Positions 13,239 through 23,317 of a DNA stretch of 64,000 nucleotides are shown piece after piece. Under the pieces are notes generated by a model. That model searched no databases. It was not told where the DNA came from and saw only the letters and a program-made list of their open reading frames with translations. How positions within the stretch are numbered: the stretch's first letter is position 1; the number at the start of each line of letters is the position of its first letter. Both the position numbers and the translations under genes were made by a program. The DNA comes from Pelecanus crispus (lineage: Eukaryota > Chordata > Aves > Pelecaniformes > Pelecanidae): the NCBI RefSeq assembly GCF_030463565.1, contig NC_134675.1:10747862-10811861 (forward strand), given 5' to 3'.

Positions 13239-14834
13239 CAGCTGTAGAGACTGGAATTTCAAGATGAACTTTGAATCACAGCAGCACTGTCATTGCCATG
13301 TAAATGAAGCAAAAAGCTTTTCTGTGTGCAACTGATTAGTCATGTGTTGTGCACCAAGAATAAGCCTGAAATAAACGCAAGATGAAGAGTGATCAGACTG
13401 TTAATATAGCTCTTATGATTTTGTAGCATGTCAAAATTATTCTCCATATCCTTTATTAGATATAGCCTTTTAATAGTCACACTAGATCTCTCAAACTGCA
13501 GGCTGCATATATCCTATTTATGTTACACTCAAAGGGAATTTGTCTTGTCAGTAAATAGACATCGCCAAAGCTGAAATTCATTGTATTGCAGAGAATCTGT
13601 TACAAGTTTCTCCCTGCCAAGCTCCTTTTCTCTACAAAATAGTGCTGAGTGACCCTTTTCCTCTATGTTTGATTCATTGTATTTGCTTTGCATTATACTT
13701 ACTCCTCTAAATTTTAAGATTTTTTTGCATCTCTTTTTTTTTTTTTTAAATCAAGTTTTGGTACACGTGGCACAGATCTACCAAAAATGCTGGGTGCTGT
13801 GTATGTGAATCATTGTGTCGGCTCTACATGCAGGCTTTATGAACTAGGCAATAGCAATATGTGTAATGATGAATCTACAGTTGATGTCTTATTCCAGATA
13901 CCAATATTTCATCTGTGGGATTTTCACAGTCTACAAACTGAAGTAATCCTCTTTTATGGCCACTGTATGCTTTGAAAATGGCATAAAGGCTTGCTGATAA
14001 TTTAATAAAAGATTTAATAAAATATTATCATTCACAAACATTTCTAGATGTCCAGGGGGAAAAAACAGACATGGTCAAGCATTGACCACTTCAACAGTAT
14101 TATGTGAGCTGGGTATGCTACAATCTCACTTGTTTTGCAAATGATAAAATAAGCCATATTATCTTCCTGTCATATAAAAGTATTCTATAGTCTTTCATAG
14201 TCACAGGGTTCCATAAAGTTATGCTAGTCTCTCATATTTGATGTAGAAACAGCAAATATAAGACAGAATATAAACAAATGCATTGGAGAATTAAAATTTG
14301 CAGCATTTGAGACTTAAAAAATGCTTATTCAAGATACTAGAAAAGGAGCTGAATTTTTGCATACACTTTTTGTGATTGACAAGATACTGACACTAATATT
14401 GCATTTTATAATAGTTTTTTCTGTATTTCTTTCATTTCTTCATTGGTATATATAGGAGCCAAACTCATCAGCAATAAAGAATTCTTTTTTTTACTTTTTA
14501 ATACCTATCCACACAGTTCAGTAATATTTAAATATATTAAGCCTGTAATATATATAATAGCCTTGTAAAAACATATATTTTAGGGTATTTGGGTCTTGGA
14601 GAAAGCCATTTTGCTGTATTTCTTTTATTCACATTCAGTAATTGCCAGCGTAGCACTTCTGACAATATTCTGACCACATTGCACATTGTGAAGGCTATTT
14701 AGTTAATTTTGTCTCATTAAAGCATTAAAAATCGAGACTTGGAATTTTTACTGTAGTATTTTGCGTTTTCTCTTTGATTAGATTTCTTATTTTTATTTAA
14801 AATGTCCTATATTTTATAATTGTGACTATAACCT
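13239..14834. other. Intergenic, nothing recognised
   Basis: AT-rich; no gene, RNA or repeat that I can support. Confidence 0.45.
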
Positions 14835-15115
14835 GTGGCCAAACTCCCAACCCTGCTGCTCTCTCACTACCCCTCCTCAACAGGATGGGGCAGAAATAGG
14901 ATTTACAGGGATACCGCTTACCAGTTACCATCACGGGCAAAACAGACTTGACTTGGGGAAAATTAACTTATTGCCAATTAAGATAGATTTGGCTAGTGAG
15001 AAACAAAGACAAAAATTAAAACATTGCCTTCCCCACCACCACCTTTTCCCAGACTCAGCTTCACTCCTTCACTCCCAACACCTCTACTAAGGGGGGCTTC
15101 ATCTGTTACAGTAAA
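14835..15115 (-). mobile_element. LTR-D fragment
   Basis: Shares with 15391-15680 the order: a CCAACCCTGCTGC/CACTCCCCCTCC block, GATAAGG/TACAGGGATA, a 'ccattactgtcatgggcaaaacagac'-like segment, an A-rich stretch and a TTCCCAGRCTCA block. It is therefore a shorter copy of the same LTR family. Orientation is inferred from the T-rich/A-rich layout by analogy with LTR-A. Confidence 0.55.
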
Positions 15116-15390
15116 CAAACTCACATGACTCACTGAGGATTCTGCAATACTGCTTGAACTTTCTCAAGCTTATGGTTATATAGGAAATTGGAAAACAAGG
15201 ACTTCAGTGATTAACTGTAGCGTATATATGGTTGATGGAATTTAAAAAACACTAAGAGAAACATCCTGATGTGTCTGCTCAAAAAGTCATATTTTTCAAA
15301 ACTGTAGCCAAGGACAAGCACACTTTCACAACAGGAGCATGTAAAGACAAAATCACATTTGCCTGCCTCAGAAAAAAGTAGTGTGGCAGT

Positions 15391-16470
15391 GTGCTAGTTA
15401 ACCTTGGCTGGCTGCCAGACACCCACCAAGCCACTCTCTCACTCCCCCTCCTCAATAGGAAGGGGGATAAAATAAGACGGACAAGCTTGCGGGTTGAGAT
15501 AAGGACAGGGAGATCACTTACCAATTACTGTCATGGGCAAAACAGACCAGAATTAACAGAATTAAATTAACAGAAACTAATTTAATTTCTTGGTAATTAA
15601 AAATAGAGTATGATAGTGAAAAACAAAACCAAAACTAAAAACACCTTTCCCCCACCCTTCTTCCCAGGCTCACCTTCACTCCTGACTCCCCCCCACACTG
15701 AGCAGCCCAGGGGAATGGGGAACGGGGAATGGGGGCTGCAGTCAGTTCGTAACACTTCCTCTCTGCTGCTTCTTCCTCACACTGTTCCCCTGCTCCAGCA
15801 TGGGGTCCCTCTCACGGGATACAGTCCTTCATGAACTGCTCCAGCATGGGTCCTTTCCACGGGGTACAGTCCTTCAGGAATGGACTGTTCCAGCATGGGT
15901 GCCCCACGAGGTCACAGAACCTGACAGAAAACCTGCTCCTGCATGGGCTCTTCTCCACGGGCTGCAGTTCCTGCCAGGAGTCTGCTCCAGCATGGACTCT
16001 CCATGGGCTGCAGCTTCCTTCAGGGCACATCCACCTTCTCAGGTGTGGGGTCCTCCACAGGCTGCAGCGTGGCTATCTGCTCTGGGACCTCCATGTGGAC
16101 CTCCATGGGCCGCAGGGGAACAACCTGCTTCACTATGGTCTTCTCCACAGGCTGCATGGAAATCTCTGATCTTGAATCTGGAGCGCTTCCCCCCTCCTTC
16201 ATTGACCTTGGTGTCTGCAGGATTGTTTCTATCACATTTTTCTCATTCCTCTCTCTCAGAGCTGCTGCTGGTTTTTACCCTTTCTTAAATATGTTATCAC
16301 AGAGGCACTACCAGCTTTACTGATTGTCTCAGCTTTGGCTAGTGGTAGGTCTGTTTTGGAGCCAGCTGGAACTGCCTCTGTCCAACATGGGGGCAGCCCC
16401 TGTTCTCTCCTTACAGAGGCCTTCCCTGTATCACCCCCCCGCTACCAAAACCTTGCCACGTAAACCCAAA
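15391..16470 (-). mobile_element. LTR-D copy with internal minisatellite
   Basis: About 1.1 kb of an avian ERV-type LTR family seen three times here (also 14835-15115 and 40457-41110). It begins with a TGTGCTAGTTAACCTTGGCTG terminus-like segment. Positions 15790-16150 hold about seven imperfect 45-50-bp units, each containing CCAGCATGG and CACRGGCTGCAG-like cores. Frames across it (for example 15800-16288) are by-products of the repeat units. Confidence 0.65.
15790..16150. repeat. Minisatellite inside LTR-D
   Basis: Degenerate tandem units of about 45-50 bp with the recurrent core 'ctccagcatggg' followed by 'ccacgggctgcag' or variants. The same core appears in a shorter array at about 40625-40750 in the other copy, so unit number varies between copies of the family. 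Confidence 0.75.
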
Positions 16471-17120
16471 ACAAATATTTTCTATGTTGGCCAGTTTTCA
16501 AAAACAGTTGCTCAACCAACAGGTTTTTCCCTTTTTTCTGTATTAGCATGGACAGTTTGATATTTCAGAGTTTCATAAATGTTCAGAAACATGTCCACTG
16601 CAAACAAAAAAATACAGCCTTTAAATTGATAATCTACGTTCATGCAGGTCATAAAAAGAATGTGTTTTTTCGCCCACTAAGAGCAAAGTCCAATCACTAT
16701 CTCTATTTAGAAATCCTATCTACTGCTTAAGTAACAATAAATAATGAATAGCAGCATACATTTATTTTAAATATTAATATGTAAAAGTGTGAGGAGTTCA
16801 GTATCAACTGAACAGTGTAACCGTTACAGTATGCCTGTTAGATATATTATTCTGTGCATATTTGCAGCATGGCTGAAGTTTTCTCTGAACGCAGTTTGTA
16901 CTCCTGTCTAGGCAGTATAGATGTATACAGATATATGGAGGAAATGTATCCATCGAGAAAACATGTATCCTGAGTTTTGTTGAAATACCTACATTGGCAC
17001 ACGGGGATTCACATATATATTTGTATTACAACTACTAACAATTAGGACTGCAATCCCAATGTACTAGATACTAAACAGAATTCCTGAAAAAAAAAAAGAA
17101 ATCCACTCCTAAACTATTGA
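16471..17120. other. Intergenic, nothing recognised
   Basis: AT-rich, no supported feature. Confidence 0.45.
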
Positions 17121-19187
17121 TTGCTGTCTATCCACATAGGTTATAAAGTAGATCCGGACTTCCAGAGGGCAGACTTTGGCCTGTTCAGGACACTGGTTGG
17201 GAAAGTCCCTTGGGAGGCAGTCCTGAAGGGCAAAGGGGTCCAGGAAGGATGGGCCTTCTTGAAGAAGTGTTTCATATTGAGTGAAATCAACAGGCAAGTG
17301 CAGATCAACCAGGGGATAGGGCCCAGCCAGCATGGGTTCATGAAAGGCAGGTCCTGCCTGACCAACCTGATCTCCTTCTATGACCTGGTGACCCACCTAG
17401 TGGATGAAGGAAAGACTGTGGACGTCATCTACCTGGACTTTAGCAAAGCCTTTGACACAGTCTCCCATAGCATTCTCCTTGGGAAGCTGGCAGCTCATGG
17501 CTTGGACGGACGTACTCTTCGCTGTGTTAAAAACTGGTTGGGTGGCCGAGCCCAGAGAGTAGTGGTGAATGGAGTTAAGTGCAGTTGGAGGCCGGTCACG
17601 AGTGGTGTTCCCCAGGGCTCTGTTTTGGGGCCAGTCTTGTTAATATCTTTATCAACGATCTGGATGAGGGGATTGAGTGCACCCTCAGTAAGTTTGCAGA
17701 TGACACCAAGTTGGGTGGGAGTGTTGATCTGCTGGAGGGTAGGGTGGCCCTGCAGAGGGATGTGGACAGGCTGGACCGATGGGCCGAGGCCAACTGTATG
17801 AGGTTTAACAAGGCCAAGTGCCGGGTCCTGCACTTGGGTCACAACAACCCCATGCAACGCTACAGGCTTGGGGAAGATTGGCTGGAAAGCTGCCTGGCCG
17901 AAAATGACCTGGGGGTGCTGGTTGACAGCCAGCTGAACATGAGCCAGCAGTGTGCCCAGGTGGCCAAGAAGGCCAACAGCATCCTGGCTTGTATCAGGAA
18001 TAGTGTGGCCAGCAGGAGCAGTGTCCTGGTTTCAGCTGGGATAGAGTTAATTTTCTTCCTAGTAGCAGGCCCAGTGCTGTGTTTTGGATTTAGTAGGAGA
18101 AGAATGTTGATAACACACTGATGTTTTAGTTGTTGCTAAGTACTGCTTATGCTAGTCAAGGACTTTTCAGCTTCCCTTGCTCTGCCAGGTGCACAAGAAA
18201 CTGGGAGGGGGCACAGCCAGAATAGTTGATCCAAACTGACCAAAGGGATATTCCATACCATATGACATCATGCTCAGTATATAAACTGGGGGGGGGTTGG
18301 CCGGGGGGCAGCGATTGCTGCTCGGGAACTGTCTGCATATCGGTCGGCGGGTGGTGAGCAATTGCATTGTGCATCACTTGCTTTGTATATTATTATTATT
18401 ATTATTATTATTTTATTGTTACTATTATCATTACTATTTTACTTTATTTCAATTATTAAACTGTTCTTATCTCAACCCAGGAGTGTTTCTCACTCTTACT
18501 CCTCCGATTCTCTCCCCCATCCCATCGGGGTAGGGGGAGTGAGCGAGCGGCTGCGTGGTGCTTAGTTGCTGGCTGGGGCTAAACCACAACAAGCAGGGAG
18601 GTGATTGTCCCCATGTACTCGGCGCTGGTGAGGCTGCACCTGGAATACTGTGTCCAGTTTTGGGGCCCTCAATACAAGAAAGACATCGAGGTGCTGGAGT
18701 GTGTCCAGAGAAGGGCAACGAAGCTGGTGAAGGGTCTGGAGCACAGGCCTTATGAGGAGCGGCTGAGGGCACTGGGGTTGTTTAGCCTGGAGAAGAGGAG
18801 GCTGAAGGGAGACCTTATCGCTCTCTACAGCTACCAGAAAGGAGGTTGTAGTGAGGTGGGTGTTAGTCTCTTCTCCCAAGTAGTTGGCAATAGGACAAGA
18901 GGAAATGGGCTCAAGCTGCGCCAGGGGAGGTTTAGATTGGATATTAGGAAAAATTTCTTCACGGAAAGGGTAGTCAAGCATTGGAACAGGCTGCCCAGAG
19001 AGGTGGTGGAGTCAGCATCCCTGGAAGCGTTCAATAAACGGGTAGACGAGGCACTTTGGGACATGGTTTAGTCTAGTCTACCCTTAATTGGTTTAGTGTG
19101 GACTTGGTAATGTTAGGTTAATGGTTGGACTCGATGATCTTAAAGGTCTTTTCCAACCTAAACGATTCTATGATTCTATGTTTCTAT
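17121..19187 (+). mobile_element. CR1 LINE, young, interrupted by a solo LTR
   Basis: Plus-strand CR1 whose coding part joins a piece of the endonuclease-RT linker ([11 protein letters not shown], 17180-17215) directly to the RT N-terminus ([11 protein letters not shown] near 17326-17360), so an internal segment is missing near 17262. RT continues with [12 protein letters not shown] and [10 protein letters not shown]; one frameshift at about 17640 precedes the FADD box ([10 protein letters not shown]). A solo LTR-A insertion (18022-18591) then splits it. After the LTR the RT C-terminus resumes in frame (18601-19071, ending EALWDMV). The 3' UTR ends in ATTCTATG octamers at 19165-19187. Non-functional. 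Confidence 0.88.
18022..18591 (+). mobile_element. Solo LTR, LTR-A family, with perfect 5-bp target duplication
   Basis: A 570-bp LTR from TGTCCTGG to CCACAACA. It is flanked by AGCAG at 18017-18021 and AGCAG at 18592-18596, a perfect 5-bp target site duplication. The CRE is mutated here (TGACATCA), the TATA box is kept, and an ATTAAA polyadenylation-type signal lies in the A/T-rich part. Insertion split the reverse transcriptase frame of a CR1. The intact duplication shows it formed by recombination between the two LTRs of one provirus. Confidence 0.95.
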
Positions 19188-21966
19188 TAACTTATGAAAA
19201 GTCACAACAGATGAACAAAGCAGCCAAATGGGGCAACGAAGACAAAAATGGAATTTAAGATACATTAATCAAATTGTAATAACTAGTGTCTAGAGTTTAT
19301 AACATAGAATTCCAATAATAAATAGAACTCAGTTCAATGCTTGAACCAGAAATCATAAAGGTATATAAAAAAAGAATAACTGGGTACTTTTGCAGCAGAA
19401 AACCAGAATTAAAACTGTAATTACTTTTTACTTTATGTGATATAGGGCACAGCAAATTTGTGAATGATCTGAGGTTAAAACCAAATTACTTCTTTATGAA
19501 TCTTGGAGAGATATCTCTTTAATGAATCCTCAAAGTGGGTGCAAACCCCAATATTTTGTTTTTGCTGGTCTATTTTTTCATTAATTAGCACAAATGACCA
19601 AACCAGCAACACGATCATTTTGAAAAGAGTGCAAGAAGCTGATGTTTGGTGCTATGAGGCCAAAGAAATAGAGATTTGCTGAACTAATTTTAGGATATCA
19701 GGTTGATTAAAAAGGAGATTTCATTAAAAGAATTTTGAACTGAATAGAGAAATGTAAGCATAAGTACCAATATACAAGATATACTAGAGAATTTTACCTA
19801 ATTATTGTTGTTTACGACACTGTCACCTTAAGGTCACCTATGAAGAGCCTAGCAGAAAATTTATGAGGATGGATATAATAACCATTAATGCCTGAGATAT
19901 CTAGCACGTTAGTATTTTGCAGCTGTTTAAAATAATGTAAGCCTAGACTCTGAAATATAGCTCTGTGTTTGTGCAAAAATAGGCTAACTTTTTTTTCTGA
20001 AAAAAAAATAAGTCTTATTTAACAAAGAACATGCTAATAAACAGACAAAAGTGCTCTGATCACAATCTGTACCGATTACAATCTTGAACTCAGAATTTAT
20101 GTTATAAACAAATCCAGCAACTGAGATTAAAAATTTAGTTTCTGTGAAATGCATTCATATGAATGAGCATAAGGATCAGACTTTTAAGTCTTAGAGTACT
20201 CTTTGTTACTTGAAATGACAGTAAAGCAAATGACCTCAAAAAGTAGATTTGAGAGTAATCAATTTATTGGAAATTGCAACCATGTGGGAGTTCCCCAATC
20301 ACTTGTCTGAAAAAATAATAAATCATGCTTTTTGAAAGCTATCTGGCAAAATAAATTAAATTTATCACTTGTGTGAATGTACCAATATTTACTTATTTGT
20401 ATGATGCACAAAATTTCAGACCAACAGTTAGATTAGTTTCTGAGAACTGATTTTAGGGACTGATAGAAATTTATTCTGATTTAAATTGAAAAATGAACCA
20501 AGTGCTATAAAACAGATTCACAAATAGCACAGTAGCATTTGTTGCCTCAAGTAAAGGGAAAGATCTTGCAACCTTTTAAAAAAATCTCTAATTGTATAAA
20601 GTGTTTCCTTTCTGTTACTTCCTATTTGACTCTACAATACAATTTTACCTCTTCATTGCTGGGTTAGATGTAAAGAACTGACTAGTCTGTAGATCTCTGA
20701 TTTTTTCTAGCACTTCACAAAAGCAAACTCATATTATAAAGGGAAGTCCCTAACTCATTTCTAATCTTCTGGTCTTTCTGTTTGCAACTACTCCAAAATA
20801 ATTATGTTAAATGTCTAAATGGACAGTTTAATTATTTAATCTTCAGAGCCCCCAGTCATACTTGAAGCGTCATTTGATTTTGACATTTGACAAATTTATC
20901 TATTTAGAGCTCAGCTTCTGAAAGAATTTTCTAGAGAGACAAATATTTCTAGTCACATGGAATTTTTAGCTAAATTTGATTCTACGATTACAAGCTATTC
21001 CTACCAGGTGTTGATGAAATAACTAGCCCTTCAGCAAGAAGCACAAAACTGTGAGTTTAGGTCATGGCAGTTAATGATTTTGAATATATTGAAAAAATAT
21101 TTATATTAAAATACTAAATACTCCTATCCTTATTCAATGACTACTGAATCTTTATTCAGGCAAATTTGATACAAAAGACAATGTCTATGCTCATTCATCT
21201 ATCTAGACAGATAGATATGTAACCTTCTTCCTCTCTTTGTCTCTATAGCTCTAATATTGTCCAACATATATATAGAATGCCAATTATTCCTCTCTTTAAA
21301 TCCATATTTGCTTGGTTTTAATTTGATTACTTTTAGGCCCTGACCATTAAATCATTTCCTTAAAGTTGTAATTTATGCAAGGGAAACAAATGGTGACATT
21401 TTACAAAAATATTCTGTTTGGTCTGACTGTGTGCCTGGTATTAGGCAAAATATTTTAAAAAAACCCAACAAGTTTTAGCTTCAGGATTTTCTCTTTGAAC
21501 TGTACACCAAACATTTTTCTGAAAGCTATTAATATACTAAACTTAGTACACTACTTGCTTAACACCTTGGAAAGAACTTCAGAAGAAAAAGAAAACAAAA
21601 TGCCAATGATAACATATTATAAAAGGTTTAATTTCTCCCGATTTCATCTTCTTCTGTATTTCAGAAATAATTTCTAATGGTGACAGCGATATTTCAGACT
21701 CAGAACTACAACTTCTAGTTTTCTCTGAATCTGGTAGTTGCCGGAAAAGAAGGAACAATGGCAAGAGTTATATATGTTAAATTCTTTGCATCTGCAGAGA
21801 GGCAAAGTCAATAGGAAGAGATGATATATTTTAATAAAACAACTGATATACACATATTTGAAAAAAGAAGTTTTGGACTCAGATAAGTTTTTGCATGCTG
21901 CTGATTATAAAGACATAAAGACAATTTAAAGACAAAAAAAATATAGGGCTTAACATATTGTATTGG
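19188..21966. other. Intergenic, nothing recognised
   Basis: AT-rich; no gene or repeat I can support. Short TATC microsatellite near 21200-21220. Confidence 0.45.
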
Positions 21967-22511
21967 TGTTGCGTCAAGAGGGGTTTGGAAGGTACCCAAT
22001 TTATCGTTAGTCCGGTCGCATTCAGTGTACTGAACTATCACGATTACGGATGCACAAATAACGTAGGCACCTTTCGTCTAGTCGTGTTGCATGAACTACC
22101 ACGGCCACACTTAAAGCGTCAATGAGAACTATCATGGCTAGACCAATGAATCAAAGCAATTTATTAAAGCAAGAGACACACAGGTTCTTTGGATTACCGG
22201 TGATGAATTCACTGACTGCAAGGCACATGCAAATACCAAAAGCATGAATAACACAGATGCATCAAAAGACATAAAGCGACTCTATATACAGGTTTCTAAG
22301 TTTCCCGGGGAGGCACCTGGTATAACCAAGTGTTCAAATCTTACCCAAAGGCGTCCCGATGCGGGGGGGAAGAGAGGCTCAGCCCGTCGACTGAACCCAG
22401 AGGTCAGAGTGGTACGCGATGGTATCTTCCCTTAACATCCCCTCTCTCTTAGGCTAATTTATACTATTTTTTACTTTTCAGGTGGAGCTTGAGTGACTCT
22501 AGTCATACATA
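21967..22511 (-). mobile_element. LTR-B copy, partial
   Basis: Reverse-complement homolog of 51640-52255. The terminus TGTTGCGTCAAGAG at 21967 matches the GCAACA end at 52255. The polyadenylation-type segment (AATAAATTGCTTTG in the other copy) appears here as its complement at about 22155. Homology ends at about 22511, after AGTCATACATAC, where a different LTR begins. The element is therefore truncated at its 5' side. Confidence 0.8.
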
Positions 22512-22653
22512 CTTGGGCAAGATCTTGGGAGGGGACATAGCCAGGACAGCTGACCCAAACCGACCAAAGGGATATTCCATGCCATATGACGTTGGCTCAG
22601 CAATAAAAGCTAAGAGAAAGGAGGAGGAAGGGGGGACATTTGTTATTTACGAC
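22512..22653 (+). mobile_element. LTR-C, left half (split by ERV1)
   Basis: Contains the phrases 'ccaaagggatattccatgcc', CATATGACGTTG and AGCAATAAAAGC, distantly similar to the CRE/TATA part of LTR-A, but the surroundings differ. It is interrupted at 22653 by ERV1; the last five bases ACGAC (22649-22653) are repeated right after the provirus (29503-29507). LTR-C is thus the host of the ERV1 insertion. Confidence 0.7.
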
Positions 22654-23224
22654 TGTGCTGGTTTCAGCTGGGATAGAGTTAATTTTCTTCCTAGCAGCAG
22701 GCATAGTGCTGTGTTTTGGATTTAGTAGGAGAAGAATGTTGATAACATGCTGATGTTTTTAGTTGTTGCTGAGTACTGCTTATGCTAGTCAAGGACTTTT
22801 TCAGCTTCCCATGCTCTGCCAGGCGCACAAGAAACTGGGAGGGGGCACAGCCAGAATAGTTGATCCAAACTGACCAAAGGGCTATTCCATACCATATGAC
22901 GTCATGCTCAGTATATAAACTGGGGGGGGGTTGGCCGGGGAGCAGCGACCGCTGCTCGGGAACTGTCTGGGTATCGGTCGTCGGGTGGTGAGCAATTGCA
23001 TTGTGCATCACTTGCTTTGTATATTATTATTACTATTATTATTATTATATTGTTGTTATTATTATTTTACTTTATTTTATTTTAATTATTAAACTGTTCT
23101 TATCTCAACCCAGGAGTGTTTCTCACTCTTACTCCTCCGATTCTCTCCCCCATCCCATCAGGGTAGGGGGAGTGAGCGAGCGGCTGCGTGGTACTGAGTT
23201 GCTGGCTGGGACTAAACCACGACA
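22654..23224 (+). repeat. ERV1 5' LTR
   Basis: 571 bp, TGTGCTGG to CCACGACA. U3 carries a perfect CRE (22897-22904) and a TATA box (22912-22919) followed by a G run. The downstream part holds a TAT-repeat stretch and an ATTAAA signal. The third and fourth terminal bases (TGTGC versus TGTCC) differ from other copies. Confidence 0.95.
22897..22919 (+). promoter_or_regulatory. LTR-A core promoter: CRE plus TATA box
   Basis: TGACGTCA (22897-22904), the full palindromic cAMP-response element that binds CREB/ATF/AP-1 family factors, lies 7 bp upstream of TATATAAA (22912-22919). The same pair recurs in nearly every LTR-A copy in the window. Transcription would start about 25-30 bp downstream, near the G run. 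Binding is predicted from the motif only. Confidence 0.75.
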
Positions 23225-23232
23225 GTCCTTTT

Positions 23233-23250
23233 TGGCGCCCAACGTGGGGC
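23233..23250 (+). other. Primer binding site, tRNA-Lys(1,2) type
   Basis: TGGCGCCCAACGTGGGGC, 8 bp after the LTR end, is the 18-nt site complementary to the 3' end of tRNA-Lys(1,2). It is repeated on the minus strand in ERV2 near 37784-37801. The 8-bp gap between LTR and site is longer than the usual 0-3 bp. Confidence 0.9.
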
Positions 23251-23317
23251 ACGAAGGGTTTGAGATAAGAACAGATTAACTAGAGTGTATTAAGGAGTCT
23301 GTTAACAGTTGCCGGTC

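Noticed and set aside
15790..16288. 160-codon frame over LTR-D
   Set aside because: Produced by minisatellite units; several frames are open at once and it is not conserved in the copy at 40457-41110.
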